Shown: positions 26,523 through 36,557 of the stretch, in pieces
Layout of the letters: each line of letters starts with the position of its first letter
Numbering within the stretch: the stretch's first letter is position 1
Assembly (NCBI GenBank): GCA_016342755.1
Contig: JAEINS010000021.1
Span: 1-64,000 of the forward strand
Source of the DNA: Melioribacteraceae bacterium
GTDB taxonomy: Bacteria > Bacteroidota > Ignavibacteria > Ignavibacteriales > Melioribacteraceae
DNA: 64,000 nucleotides
Reading direction: 5' to 3'
Translations under genes and position numbers: made by a program
The notes under the pieces: model-generated
Told to the model about the DNA's origin: nothing
The model's database searches: none
Seen by the model: the letters and a program-made list of their open reading frames with translations, nothing else

Positions 26523-27401
26523 CTATTTCCCCTCTTTAATTGTATATCTAATTTCTTTACCAAAGTTTTCTGCTCTGGTTAGATAAGCAGAAATATCAAC
26601 ATCTTTATTTCGCACAACAGCAACTATTACAATTAAACACGCACGCATTCCTTCAACAACCGGAATAACGGGAATTATCTCTTTATACTTAATTAGTTTA
26701 ATTGAATGGGCAAATATGCGGTGCATATTTTTTAATATTTCAAAACCGTGTAATTCACTTAAATCCGCATTCTTATTCATTACATTTTCATATTTCACAA
26801 GTTCGTCATCATTATACGAATTTTTGTTTAATCTCTCTAAAAATGAATCCAGTGATTTTATAGGTGCTAAAATAGTTTCTTCAAACTGTTCAAACTCTTT
26901 TTCGTCTTTTTCAATTATTTCATTTAGAATCATTTCTTCTTTTAATTTTTGACTCTCTATTTCATTCTCTCTAACGGCACTGTTAACTGATTCATTTATA
27001 CTTTTCCTGGTTTCCGCTTCAGCTTCTAAATTTTCAAGATTAACTTCTTTTAATAGATATTTATGACTTTCAATAATCTCTATAAATTTTGAAGGTGTTA
27101 CTACATCTAAAAAATTACTTAGATCGCGGACAAGACTGGAAGTATGTTCTTTAAATTGATCTGATAACTTTAAAAAATCGATATTTTCTTTAGCTATAAA
27201 GAGATAAATTCTCCAGAGCTTAATTGCAAGTTTAGAAAATTCAGTTATTTTTTTTAAGTGAGCAATTTCAAGCTCCAGGTTTTCCGAGGTTTTTATCTGC
27301 TCTTTTAATAAAGCAACTACCTCTATTTTCTCCGAACTAATTCTAAGATTATTAGCAGCTCTTGAGATACTTTGAATAATATATTGTTTTACTATTTCCA
27401 T
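26523..27401 (-). CDS. Unknown helical, coiled-coil protein
   Basis: A 292-residue, strongly charged and mostly helical protein. Residues about 120-190 are Glu/Lys-rich and likely coiled coil. Hydrophobic stretches near residues 60-70 and 245-262 (VVEGMRACLIVIVAVV) could be amphipathic or membrane-touching. There is no signal peptide and no family I recognise. It fits exactly between alr and manC with no gap on either side, so it is surely co-transcribed with them. A cytosolic structural or regulatory role is possible but unsupported. Confidence 0.7.
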   Translation of the reverse strand: MEIVKQYIIQSISRAANNLRISSEKIEVVALLKEQIKTSENLELEIAHLKKITEFSKLAIKLWRIYLFIAKENIDFLKLSDQFKEHTSSLVRDLSNFLDVVTPSKFIEIIESHKYLLKEVNLENLEAEAETRKSINESVNSAVRENEIESQKLKEEMILNEIIEKDEKEFEQFEETILAPIKSLDSFLERLNKNSYNDDELVKYENVMNKNADLSELHGFEILKNMHRIFAHSIKLIKYKEIIPVIPVVEGMRACLIVIVAVVRNKDVDISAYLTRAENFGKEIRYTIKEGK

Positions 27402-28511
27402 CTATCTTTTATATACTCTGGGAACCCGTTTACTTATATTACATGTAATTTCGTATGGAATTGTATCCAAAAGTTTAGACCAATTCCAGGCATCAACATT
27501 CTTATCTTTATTTTTCCCTAATATAATAACTTTATCACCAACTTTTGCATTAGAATTTGTTACGTCATAAAGTACCCTATCCATAGTAACTCTGCCAATC
27601 TGATTACAAAAACAACCCTTTATAATTGCTTTAGATTCATTTGTTAAATTACGGACAAAACCATCCGCGTAACCAATAGGAACAGTTGCGGCAAGAGTTT
27701 TTTTCTTTGCTATAAACTTTCTGCCATAACTTACAGATTCACCTTTAGCAACTTCTCTTATTGTAGTTATTTTTGAATACAATGACATAACAGGTTTTAG
27801 CTTAATTGATTCTGTTGTTTCAAGCGAAGGATAATATCCATACAGCGATATTCCGGGACGAACCATATCAAATACAGCATTTGGCATATCCAGTATTGCA
27901 CCGCTGTTTGCAGAATGTGCCAATCCGTAATTAATGCCGGCTTGTTTTAATTCAGAAACAACATTTTTAAATCTCTGCAACTGTAGATTAGCGTACTCTT
28001 TGTCTGCTTCATCCGATGTCGCAAAATGAGTATAAATGCCATCAATAATAACTGAATTAAGTTCTGATATTTTTTTTATAAAATCCACAGCTTCATTAAA
28101 CCGAATTCCGACTCTTCCCATTCCGGTATCAATGTTTATATGGATTTTTAGTGTTTTTTTGCCGCTATATTTTTTTAGAAAACCGAGCTGTTCGTTTGTA
28201 CTAACAGTAGGAATAATATTAAACTTTAGGTAATCATTAAGTTCATCGTTGTTAAATGGACCAAATACTACAATTGGCTCTTTCACAACTTTTGCCTTTC
28301 TTAATTCAATTGCTTCTTCAGTTAAAGCAACTCCATAATATTCCGGTTTCTTTTCTTCTAAAGTTGATAAAGCTTTTGCACACTCAATCATCCCATGACC
28401 ATAAGCATCAGCCTTTACTACAGCCATTACTTTTGATTTACATTTTTTCCGAATATTAAGATAATTTAATTTTAGGTGTGATAGATTTATCTCTGCAAAA
28501 GTAGGTCGCAT
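27402..28511 (-). CDS. alr: Alanine racemase
   Basis: A 369-residue PLP enzyme that makes D-alanine for peptidoglycan. The PLP lysine is Lys33 in AVVKADAYGHG. The catalytic Tyr lies in the ESVSYGRKF segment near residue 260, and the PLP-binding GISLYGYYPS lies near 218. It is the first gene of the operon that ends with folC. The promoter probably lies in the 150-nt gap shared with the divergent YbjQ-family gene. Confidence 0.95.
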   Translation of the reverse strand: MRPTFAEINLSHLKLNYLNIRKKCKSKVMAVVKADAYGHGMIECAKALSTLEEKKPEYYGVALTEEAIELRKAKVVKEPIVVFGPFNNDELNDYLKFNIIPTVSTNEQLGFLKKYSGKKTLKIHINIDTGMGRVGIRFNEAVDFIKKISELNSVIIDGIYTHFATSDEADKEYANLQLQRFKNVVSELKQAGINYGLAHSANSGAILDMPNAVFDMVRPGISLYGYYPSLETTESIKLKPVMSLYSKITTIREVAKGESVSYGRKFIAKKKTLAATVPIGYADGFVRNLTNESKAIIKGCFCNQIGRVTMDRVLYDVTNSNAKVGDKVIILGKNKDKNVDAWNWSKLLDTIPYEITCNISKRVPRVYKR

Positions 28512-28665
28512 ATCTTAAATAGTTTAATTGTTCAAATGTCATTTTCGAATTACCTAATTTAATGAAATTTGTTCATTTATTAACACTTATTTTTGATTGA
28601 ATTGCATTCATTTTATAAATTTTTCTTACATTTCTTTAGCTCTTAAATTATTAATTGAGGTTAAA

Positions 28666-28989
28666 ATGATAGTTACAACAACTCCTACCCTGGAAGGTAA
28701 AAAAATAGTGAAATATTTAGGTCTGGTTTCAGGTGAAGCAATTTTAGGCGCCAATATATTTAAAGATTTTTTTGCCGGAATAAGAGATATAGTTGGCGGT
28801 CGTTCGGCAGCTTATGAAAAAGAATTAAGATCGGCTAAAGACATTGCAATTCAGGAAATGAAGGAACAGGCAAGACTGCTGGGCGGGAACGCTGTTTTAG
28901 CTGTAGACCTTGATTATGAAACTATTGGACAGGGTGGTTCAATGCTGATGGTTTCCGCAAGCGGAACGGCTGTAATTTTAGAGGAATAG
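28666..28989 (+). CDS. YbjQ/UPF0145-family protein
   Basis: A 107-residue cytosolic protein with the YbjQ pattern: [19 protein letters not shown] at the start, then [45 protein letters not shown] and a final GTAVILE strand. The family is often labelled heavy-metal-binding but its function is not established. I start at 28666, with TTGAGG upstream; the frame stays open further upstream but the extra residues do not fit the family. It is transcribed alone, divergent from alr. Confidence 0.88.
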   Translation: MIVTTTPTLEGKKIVKYLGLVSGEAILGANIFKDFFAGIRDIVGGRSAAYEKELRSAKDIAIQEMKEQARLLGGNAVLAVDLDYETIGQGGSMLMVSASGTAVILEE

Positions 28990-29004
28990 TAAACTTTCCC
29001 GGAT

Positions 29005-29073
29005 GTCACACTGAGCGTAGTCGAAGTGTAAATACAATGAATATATTTAGTTTTCGACTCCGCTCAAACTGAC
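29005..29073. repeat. Dispersed intergenic inverted repeat, copy 2
   Basis: The arms start GTCACACTGAGCGTAGTCGAAG (left) and end TTCGACTCCGCTCAAACTGAC (right), an imperfect inverted repeat of about 21 nt. It lies between the convergent YbjQ-family gene and the M48 protease gene and could also serve as a bidirectional terminator. It is of the same general type as the GTCATTC elements elsewhere in the window. Confidence 0.6.
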
Positions 29074-29092
29074 AGATAGTTGATATTTTTAT

Positions 29093-29896
29093 CTACTTTT
29101 TATAATACTCCATCGCTTCAGGTAAAAGTTTTTTAATATCATTAATTCTTGTTTCATCAGACGGATGTGTGCTTAGGAATTCTGGCGGAGTCTGTCCACC
29201 TTTTAATTCTGCCATTCTCTGCCAGAAATCAATAGCTTTGTTAGGATCATATCCAGCCATCGCCATAAAGATTAATCCCAAATGATCTGCTTCACTTTCG
29301 TGCATTCTGCTAAACGGCAGCATCACACCAACTTGTGAACCTAGTCCGAATGCAGTCATCCATAAAGTCTGAGTTTCCTGAGGCTTAGATTCTAAGGCTT
29401 TTGCAAGAGCCATTCCGCCAAGATTTGTTATCAAACCCTGACTCATTCTTTCACCGCCATGTTCCGCAATTGCGTGTGCAATTTCATGTCCCATTACAAC
29501 TGCAAGCCCGGTTTCATCTTTAGTTATCGGTAGAATACCAGTATATATAACAACTTTTCCACCAGGCATACACCATGCGTTAACATCTTTACTATCAACC
29601 AAATTAAATTCCCAGTTATAACCTGCTAATCTATCAGACATTCCTTTCTGCTTGAAAAATGTTTCAACAGCCTGCTGAATTTTTTTGCCAACATTTTTTA
29701 CAGTTGCAGAAGTTTTTTTATCACGGCTAATCTGATTCGCATTTAAGAACTGATCATACTCTGAAAAACTCATTGATAACAATTGTGAGCTTGGAATAAT
29801 ACTTAATTGTGATCTGCCCGTTAAAGGAACCGTGCTACATGAAATAAAAAGATTCGATATTAAAACAACTGCTAATAGTAAAACTAATTTCTTCAT
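29093..29896 (-). CDS. M48-family metallopeptidase lipoprotein
   Basis: A 267-residue lipoprotein: a signal peptide with lipobox FISC (Cys20), then an M48 peptidase domain. The zinc motif is HEIAH (137-141) and the third ligand lies in HESEADHLG near residue 200. The family (LoiP/YcaL/BepA-like) acts in the periplasm on damaged or misassembled outer-membrane proteins. A C-terminal STHPSDETRINDI segment is typical. It is transcribed as a single minus-strand gene. Confidence 0.92.
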   Translation of the reverse strand: MKKLVLLLAVVLISNLFISCSTVPLTGRSQLSIIPSSQLLSMSFSEYDQFLNANQISRDKKTSATVKNVGKKIQQAVETFFKQKGMSDRLAGYNWEFNLVDSKDVNAWCMPGGKVVIYTGILPITKDETGLAVVMGHEIAHAIAEHGGERMSQGLITNLGGMALAKALESKPQETQTLWMTAFGLGSQVGVMLPFSRMHESEADHLGLIFMAMAGYDPNKAIDFWQRMAELKGGQTPPEFLSTHPSDETRINDIKKLLPEAMEYYKK

Positions 29897-29998
29897 GATA
29901 CTCCAATATTTATTTCAAATTTAATTCACTTCATTATTTTGAAATGAAAATAATTTTAATTCTCTAAATTTACAACAGGAAAGGATTTTTTTAAAAAA

Positions 29999-30018
29999 AG
30001 ACGAGGCAAGCCTCGTCT
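29999..30018 (-). terminator. Intrinsic terminator of the MFS gene
   Basis: A 9-bp GC-rich stem, AGACGAGGC and GCCTCGTCT, with a very short loop, followed on the minus strand by TTTTTTTAAAA. It lies 24 nt after the MFS stop. Confidence 0.8.
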
Positions 30019-30041
30019 CTACAATTTAGAATCTGTTTAAT

Positions 30042-31607
30042 TTAAACTTCATGTTTGGTTTTGAAACCTTTTTGCATCCAGCCTTTAGCAAGGAATAATC
30101 CAATTGGAGAAACCATTGCTATAGCGCCATAGATTAACCACAACATTTCGGTATTCATTTCAGTTGGTAAAGTTTCCGCCGGACAATAATTCATCAAAAA
30201 CCATCCGGAATATAAACTAGTTATTACTTTAGTTAAGAACCAAGGAAACTGTCCTATTCCCATGTAAATACCAGTCATATTCTTAGGAGCAATTTCTGCC
30301 ACCCATTGTAAAAATCTTGGCTGCCACATTGCTTCACCAATAGTCATAATAAATAAATATGCTAATAAAGTTGTTAAACTTGGTCCAATAGCTAAAAGAA
30401 ATGTTGGAGCCGCCATAATGAATGTACCGATAATCATCATATTATAAGTATCTTTTTTTGCGGTTAGAGCTGTAACCATTGGAGTTAATATGAAAATTAA
30501 AATAGGATTAAGATTAACAAAGAATTCGAAATTTTCTTGAACAAATCCTCCAAAAGCCCGACTTGTGTACTGAGGAATTGTTAACCAGTTATGCGCAAAA
30601 AGTGTCTGGACAAATATTAAAATGAACACAAAATATAGGAATCTTAAATCCCTTAATGGGAAATTTTTCAAATAAAACTTGAGTTTTTCTTTAGCTGACA
30701 TTTCAGCCAATTCATCTACTTCTTCCTCCTCAGTATTATCTTCAATTGCAATATCCTTTTTTGCCTGCTCCATTGCTTTTTTAGTGATAATAAAATATAC
30801 AGCGGCTATGCCAACTACAGTAAGTGCAGCGTAAACCCAAAATACTCCAGTAATACCGGCTGCTTTACGCACCGGCGGAGAAATTATACCGGGAAGAAAT
30901 CCACCAAGGTTCATTAATGCATACAACATTGCGTAACCCATTGCGGCTGTCTTTTTATTAGTTAATTGTTTTACTCCCGCATAACAAGCAGGCTGGTAAA
31001 TTCCGTAACCTAAAATGATTCCAAAAATTCCTAACATTGAAAATAAATGAGCTGGTCCCCATAATCCGGATGCACCAACATCTGGAGATAATGTTAGTAA
31101 AATACGACCGCCTAACATTAATGTTAGCGCAATCAAAAGAGATTTTCTTAATCCAATCCAGTCGACAGTTGCACCTAAGAATAACATTGCGATAGTTATA
31201 CCGGCAGTTAAAACACCTACCATTCTTCCGGCACTAATATCATCCAGACTTATATAATCGTTGAAGAAAATTGCAAGCAATCCAACAACACCAAAGTATG
31301 TTAATCCTTCAAGAACATAAGATATATTTAGTCCTAATAATGCTCTGGATGTATGAGCAAGATCAACAAACGGCTGTGTTAAATCCATTATTGTATCTTT
31401 GAAAAAACTTGATTTTGCTTCGGCTTCAGTTTCTTTTTTTTCTGAAAATAAAACCATTGGGAAAGAAATTATTGGCAGCACCAAAGAAAATAAAAACATC
31501 AATACTGCATTTTGTCCTTTTAGAATGGCAATTCTAGCAGTACCTAATACTAAAAAGATATAGAGTATAAGTGCCAGTCCAATAAAAACAATTAAAAGAT
31601 CATTCAT
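30042..31607 (-). CDS. MFS transporter, substrate unknown
   Basis: A 521-residue inner-membrane carrier with 12 or more membrane segments. Residues about 1-60 form two extra N-terminal helices before the MFS core. The first core repeat contains GATVDWIGLRKSLLIALTLMLGGR, the MFS loop 2-3 motif. A cytosolic charged loop (about 270-300, EDNTEEEEVDEL) separates the halves. It is reminiscent of POT/peptide-type or sugar-phosphate carriers, but I cannot assign the substrate. It follows murB by 15 nt. Confidence 0.8.
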   Translation of the reverse strand: MNDLLIVFIGLALILYIFLVLGTARIAILKGQNAVLMFLFSLVLPIISFPMVLFSEKKETEAEAKSSFFKDTIMDLTQPFVDLAHTSRALLGLNISYVLEGLTYFGVVGLLAIFFNDYISLDDISAGRMVGVLTAGITIAMLFLGATVDWIGLRKSLLIALTLMLGGRILLTLSPDVGASGLWGPAHLFSMLGIFGIILGYGIYQPACYAGVKQLTNKKTAAMGYAMLYALMNLGGFLPGIISPPVRKAAGITGVFWVYAALTVVGIAAVYFIITKKAMEQAKKDIAIEDNTEEEEVDELAEMSAKEKLKFYLKNFPLRDLRFLYFVFILIFVQTLFAHNWLTIPQYTSRAFGGFVQENFEFFVNLNPILIFILTPMVTALTAKKDTYNMMIIGTFIMAAPTFLLAIGPSLTTLLAYLFIMTIGEAMWQPRFLQWVAEIAPKNMTGIYMGIGQFPWFLTKVITSLYSGWFLMNYCPAETLPTEMNTEMLWLIYGAIAMVSPIGLFLAKGWMQKGFKTKHEV

Positions 31608-31622
31608 AATTCACCTATTTTG

Positions 31623-32639
31623 TTATATAATATTTACTTCTGGTCTAATATCAATGTTAAACTTTTCGTAGACCGCATGTTGAATTTTTCTAGAAAATTC
31701 TACTATTTCTTCCCCCGTTGCATCTCCATAATTAACAATAACCAAGGCCTGATTCTTATATGTTCCGGTATTGCCAAACTTCCTGCCCTTAAATTTACAT
31801 TTCTCAATAAGCCAGCCGGCAGGAATTTTAATTGTATTATCATCAATCTTATAATAAACAATATCCTTGTATTCCTTTTTTAATCTGTCAAATCTGAATT
31901 TATTTATTTCAGGATTCTTGAAAAAGCTTCCGGCATTACCAATTACACTTGGTTCAGGCAATTTACTTTTTCTAATATTTTTTACAGTATCATTTATTTC
32001 TTTGATTGTAATACTTTTAACATCTCTGTTTTCAAATTCAGAAGCCAAAGCTCTGTAACTAATATTGGGAATAGGATTTTTTGTGAGTCTATAAATAACA
32101 CTAGTTATAATAAGCTTATTTCTATATGCCGACTTAAACACACTGCTTCTATAACCAAATTTCGATTCATCTTTGTTGAATGTTTTTTTAATTCCATCCT
32201 TTAGAAATAATGCCTCTGCTGAATGAAAAACATCTTGCTGCTCAACACCATAAGCGCCAATATTCTGAATTGGTGCGGCACCAACTGTTCCCGGAATGTA
32301 TGTTAAATTTTCAACTCCGCCAAAACCATTTTCAACCGCATAAGAAACAAAATCATCCCAAACTACACCGCCGCCTGCTTTTACTAAAACATCACCATTG
32401 GATTCTTCAATAATTTCAATTCCGGGTATTTCATTCTTAATAATAATGCCGTCAAAATCTTTTGTAAAAAGGATATTACTTCCGCCGCCAAGAATTACTT
32501 TTTTCTCCGTGGTTAAACTTTCATCATTAATTAATTTCAGTATCTCATTTTCGGTTTTAACCGCTATAAAATATTTTGCGGATACATCGATGTTAAATGT
32601 ATTTAGTTTTTTCAGTGAGTAGTTTTCTTTTATTTTCAT
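31623..32639 (-). CDS. murB: UDP-N-acetylenolpyruvoylglucosamine reductase
   Basis: A 338-residue FAD enzyme of peptidoglycan precursor synthesis, which reduces UDP-GlcNAc-enolpyruvate. FAD-binding motifs are ILGGGSNILFTKDF near residue 50 and GGVENLTYIPGTVGAAPIQNIGAYG near 97-120. FGYRSSVFK and the proton-donor Ser in GNAGSFFKNP follow. The YRxSxFK segment and the length fit the type I (E. coli-like) enzymes. Confidence 0.95.
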   Translation of the reverse strand: MKIKENYSLKKLNTFNIDVSAKYFIAVKTENEILKLINDESLTTEKKVILGGGSNILFTKDFDGIIIKNEIPGIEIIEESNGDVLVKAGGGVVWDDFVSYAVENGFGGVENLTYIPGTVGAAPIQNIGAYGVEQQDVFHSAEALFLKDGIKKTFNKDESKFGYRSSVFKSAYRNKLIITSVIYRLTKNPIPNISYRALASEFENRDVKSITIKEINDTVKNIRKSKLPEPSVIGNAGSFFKNPEINKFRFDRLKKEYKDIVYYKIDDNTIKIPAGWLIEKCKFKGRKFGNTGTYKNQALVIVNYGDATGEEIVEFSRKIQHAVYEKFNIDIRPEVNII

Positions 32640-32694
32640 ATTAATATTTCAATTTCAACTAGCTTATACTAATAGCCGTTAGTATAACAAACAC

Positions 32695-32770
32695 AAAGAT
32701 TTCTCAGTCGTTCCTACTTCTAAATGATACAGATTTGTCATCCCGAACAGTTTCATTGTGAGAGTTCTTC
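32695..32770. repeat. Degenerate GTCATTC-family intergenic element, copy 3
   Basis: The gap between comEC and murB contains AGATTTCTCAGTCGTTCC and TTTGTCATCCCGAACAG. These resemble halves of the dispersed GTCATT...GAACGAAGTGAG element at 46.6 and 53.5 kb. The copy is partly eroded and no coding capacity is seen. Confidence 0.4.
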
Positions 32771-32790
32771 CATTATTTTATAATTTAGTC

Positions 32791-35178
32791 TTAATTTCTC
32801 CAATCAATTTCTTTAATACAACTTCCGTCAGAACTTATAACAACAGCTCCGTTTAAATCCGTTCTACTTATTTTTATTTTATTTTTCTTTAGTCTATCCA
32901 ATACAACTTTAGCCGGATGACCAAATTTATTACCTATACCGGCACTAATAATTCCAATCTCCGGATTAGTAAAGTTAATAAATTCTTCAGTGCTTCCGGT
33001 TTTTGAACCATGATGAGAAACTTTCAGTACATTACACTTCAAGAATTTTCCATAAGATTCACATAATAATCCTTCCATTTCGGCTTCGGCATCACCAATA
33101 AACAAGAACGAATTTTTTCCGTGTACCAATTTAATAATTCCGCTTTTATTATTAACATCTAAATTTTGATAATGCGGATTATCTAGTTCGTTTAGTATAT
33201 AAAGTCTGCAATTACCAATATTCTTTATTCCCTTTTTATAATAACGGATTGGAATATTCTTCTTATTTAAAAAGTTTTCAAATCTAATATCTTTTTTAAG
33301 AGTAGTATCAATCTCCGGTTTATAAACTGTATCAACTAATCCTGCGTCTATAATTGAATAAATCCCCTTATAATGATCTGCGTCAACATGCGAAATAAAA
33401 GCGTAATCAATTTTATTAATATTATTCCGTTTTAATAAAGGCAATATTACTCTGCTTCCATTATCAAAATATTCGGTAGCATTTCCTGCATCAACCAATG
33501 CGGTTTTCCCATTTGGGAATTTTATGAATAATGCGTCACCCTGACCAATATCAATTGCGGTAATAGTTAATTCATCTTCCTTAAATAAATCCTCATCATC
33601 TATTGAGAAGTAGACAAAAGAGTTTATTAATAATAGTATGGTAAAAATAATTTTCGTTTTAGAATTCTTAATTTTTGGATAAAAATAAAATGCTGCTATT
33701 AACATAAAGTAGAATGTAATTATATCGTAGATTGAAAACTGCGGGATATAAATGTATGATAAGCTTGAACTTCCCATTATATCGGTAAAATCAGCAACTG
33801 CTTTCACTAAAAAATCATTTGATAAAGCATATATTGATGTTAACCAGTCTGAAATAAAACTAAGGAAAATTGTAAAGACTCCAACACCAACAATAAAACC
33901 AATCATTGGGATTACAATTATATTAGCAAACAAAGCAATTATCGATAGTTTATTAAAATAAATTAATGTAAATGGAAGCGTTCCTAACTGGGCACTGAAT
34001 GAAACCGCGCAGAATAATAGAATCCATTTTACAAATTTTGAATTTATCTTCCATGCATAAATCTGTTTTTGAAAAATTGGCGTTAAAGTTATTATAGCCA
34101 GCACTGCAGAAAATGAAAGTTGAAATCCCGGATTAAAAAGTTCATTCGGATTTAGAAATAAAATTATAAGTGATGCAATTGCAAGCGAGTTATAGTTGTT
34201 GTTTTGTCTTCCGGAATACTTGGATATAATAATTACAATTGCCATTACAGTTGCACGAAACACCGATGGATGCGCACCGGTAAGGAACATAAAAAAGAGC
34301 AAACCGATTATTGTTAATATAATTCTTAGTTTAAGATTAAACCTCGCAAACAAAAAAATAAAAATCAGGACAATATACCCAACGTGTAAACCGGAGACAG
34401 CAAGTACATGAACAACACCGGCGTTAATAAATTTCTCTTTCAATTTTTCATCAATTTCACTTCTATCAGCTAATAATAGTCCTTTCAAAAAACCGGAGGT
34501 TAAAGGATCATGATTTCGTTCAATTATACCGGCCATTTTTTTTCTTATACCGAAAATGAAGCTGTTAAAATAATCCACATTGTTATTGATCAGTTTAACT
34601 TTGGCAACAGAATTACAACTTGCAATAGCTACAATATTTTTTGTTAACAGATATTTTTGGTAATCAAACTCACCCGGATTTCTTTCATTCCTAGGTTCAC
34701 GAATTGTTGTTTCCACTTCAATATAATTGCCAGCTTCAATTGTACCGTGGAAAGTTCTTAATCTTCTTATGGATTTATCACGAACAGAAACTTTAGCAAT
34801 AAAACTGCCGACAAATAATTGGTCATCATACTTTACTGAATCAACATTTAAAGTAAAGTCAACTTTCTCTTTAGTAAGAAGATTACATTCTGTAACCCCG
34901 CCAAATATTAAAGCATTTTTTATAACCTGTTTATCGAAAGGATAGGTCAGTTTATCAAAATTATAAAAGCCATAATTTATACTCCCCATTAAGAAAATTA
35001 GGAGTGAAGTAAACACAAATGAACTGCTATTCCATTTTCTCCGATTTGAAATTAAAGTGAATATAAGTATTATGGATATTGAGATAAGAAGGGTTTCAAT
35101 TTTAAGTTCTAAATAATATTGGAATATAATTCCCAGCATAAAAAAAAGAGCTAACTTAATTGCCGGGAAATTCCTCAA
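32791..35178 (-). CDS. comEC: ComEC/Rec2 DNA-uptake channel
   Basis: A 795-residue inner-membrane protein for transport of single-stranded DNA during natural transformation. An N-terminal OB-like DUF4131 domain (about 30-190) is followed by the Competence domain (about 215-500, with FLKGLLLADRSEI and VVHVLAVSGLHVGYI) and a C-terminal metallo-beta-lactamase-like nuclease domain (about 535-795). The last has AIDIGQGDALFI, SHVDADHYKG and VLKVSHHGSKTGS. All three domains appear intact. Its start overlaps the end of the upstream gene by 4 nt. Confidence 0.94.
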   Translation of the reverse strand: MRNFPAIKLALFFMLGIIFQYYLELKIETLLISISIILIFTLISNRRKWNSSSFVFTSLLIFLMGSINYGFYNFDKLTYPFDKQVIKNALIFGGVTECNLLTKEKVDFTLNVDSVKYDDQLFVGSFIAKVSVRDKSIRRLRTFHGTIEAGNYIEVETTIREPRNERNPGEFDYQKYLLTKNIVAIASCNSVAKVKLINNNVDYFNSFIFGIRKKMAGIIERNHDPLTSGFLKGLLLADRSEIDEKLKEKFINAGVVHVLAVSGLHVGYIVLIFIFLFARFNLKLRIILTIIGLLFFMFLTGAHPSVFRATVMAIVIIISKYSGRQNNNYNSLAIASLIILFLNPNELFNPGFQLSFSAVLAIITLTPIFQKQIYAWKINSKFVKWILLFCAVSFSAQLGTLPFTLIYFNKLSIIALFANIIVIPMIGFIVGVGVFTIFLSFISDWLTSIYALSNDFLVKAVADFTDIMGSSSLSYIYIPQFSIYDIITFYFMLIAAFYFYPKIKNSKTKIIFTILLLINSFVYFSIDDEDLFKEDELTITAIDIGQGDALFIKFPNGKTALVDAGNATEYFDNGSRVILPLLKRNNINKIDYAFISHVDADHYKGIYSIIDAGLVDTVYKPEIDTTLKKDIRFENFLNKKNIPIRYYKKGIKNIGNCRLYILNELDNPHYQNLDVNNKSGIIKLVHGKNSFLFIGDAEAEMEGLLCESYGKFLKCNVLKVSHHGSKTGSTEEFINFTNPEIGIISAGIGNKFGHPAKVVLDRLKKNKIKISRTDLNGAVVISSDGSCIKEIDWRN

Positions 35179-36077
35179 CTCTGAAACTCCATAATTGCCG
35201 GGGTAATGTCTCCTAAAGTCGTTATTCTATCGGCTAATTCTATAGCATGTTTCCCGGATGTTATTGTTAACGCGGGATTCCTCGTGTGTTCCTTCTCTAA
35301 AATATTTTCAAAGTTCCCATGATCGGAACAAATTACCAGACTCACATTTTCGTCCAGATTATTTAACACATAGAACAAAAATCTATCCAGATTCAAAATT
35401 ATGTTTTCGTACCAGTCCGCAATTCTTCCATGTCCAAGATGATCTGTTAAGAAAAATTCAAAAACAGTCAGATCATGTTTCTCAACTAATCTAAAAAGCC
35501 TTCGGGCTGCTGTTTCCGGTTTAACAATCGGCAATAAATAAGATAGTTTTTCAACCCATCTTTTATTGTCTATCTCTGCGCTTAAAGCGTTTCCTCTTCT
35601 AAGATCAGTTGCGTTTTTTAATTTCACATCACTTTTAAGGCAACTTAATGATGTAACACTTAATCTGGTTTTGCCAGAATTTATATAATCAAAAAATATT
35701 TTAGGATATGCATTTGCAAAAACAACATTTTTACCAAGATCCTTAAATCTCCGAAATATATTTTTTTCTTCAATAATTGGAACCAATGTTGAGTATGGAT
35801 ATGGACCAAAATGTTTACCAATAATTTTTGGGGCATTAACACCGCAGAAAATTGATGTCTGTCCGGTTCCGCTTAAAGGCAGTCCCTTAACTCCCATACA
35901 GGCATCGGCCGGGAAAAGATAAGTTCCGCTCTTAGTTAAGTATTGTTTATCTAAGTGTGGAGTTTCATTAAAATATTCAGAAAACAATTTCCAATTATCT
36001 TTGAAAAACGGATTTTTCTTAGAATCTTTTTCTCCAATTCCAACACCATCTAAAAATATAAGTAGCGTTTTACTCAA
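35175..36077 (-). CDS. Alkaline phosphatase-superfamily metalloenzyme
   Basis: A 300-residue protein of the alkaline phosphatase/phosphoglycerate mutase superfamily. The N-terminal metal motif is LLIFLDGVGIGEKD, the central nucleophile region is LPLSGTGQTSIFCG (about 85-98), and metal-binding segments FFLTDHLGHG and ICSDHGNFE lie in the C-terminal third. The exact substrate is unknown; a phosphomutase or phosphatase is possible. It is co-transcribed with dtd and comEC (4-nt overlap). Confidence 0.82.
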   Translation of the reverse strand: MSKTLLIFLDGVGIGEKDSKKNPFFKDNWKLFSEYFNETPHLDKQYLTKSGTYLFPADACMGVKGLPLSGTGQTSIFCGVNAPKIIGKHFGPYPYSTLVPIIEEKNIFRRFKDLGKNVVFANAYPKIFFDYINSGKTRLSVTSLSCLKSDVKLKNATDLRRGNALSAEIDNKRWVEKLSYLLPIVKPETAARRLFRLVEKHDLTVFEFFLTDHLGHGRIADWYENIILNLDRFLFYVLNNLDENVSLVICSDHGNFENILEKEHTRNPALTITSGKHAIELADRITTLGDITPAIMEFQS

Positions 36078-36085
36078 GTTATACC

Positions 36086-36535
36086 TTACTTTGATTCAAC
36101 AATAATTGTTACGGGACCGTCATTTATTATTTTCACTTCCATCATTGCGCCAAAAATACCGGTTTTAACTTTGTCTTTACCAATGTTATCTTTTAACCGC
36201 TGTATAAATTTTTCATATAAAGGTATTGCGTGTTCAGGTCGTGCAGCCATAGAGAAACTTGGTCTGTTCCCTTTTTTTGCGTCGCCATAAATTGTGAACT
36301 GAGAAATTATTAAAATTTCACCGTCAATATCTTTTAAAGACAGATTCATTTTTTCATTTTCATCTTCAAATATTCGCAGGTTAGAACATTTATCCGCAAC
36401 AAAATTAACTTCGTCCTCAGAATCATTAATAGAAATCCCCAATAAAATAACTAAACCTTTTTTTATTCCGGCTGAATAATTTTCCTCAGTGATTATAACA
36501 CCGCCTTCAGAAACCCTTTGTACAACAGCTTTCAT
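36086..36535 (-). CDS. dtd: D-aminoacyl-tRNA deacylase
   Basis: A 149-residue editing enzyme that frees tRNA from D-amino acids. The N-terminal MKAVVQRVSEGGV is diagnostic. The active-site motif SQFTIYGDAKKGNRPSF lies near residue 77, and the second conserved motif is NDGPVTIIVES at the C-terminus. It follows prmC by 22 nt. Confidence 0.95.
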   Translation of the reverse strand: MKAVVQRVSEGGVIITEENYSAGIKKGLVILLGISINDSEDEVNFVADKCSNLRIFEDENEKMNLSLKDIDGEILIISQFTIYGDAKKGNRPSFSMAARPEHAIPLYEKFIQRLKDNIGKDKVKTGIFGAMMEVKIINDGPVTIIVESK

Positions 36536-36557
36536 TATCTAACCTATAAAATCCATG

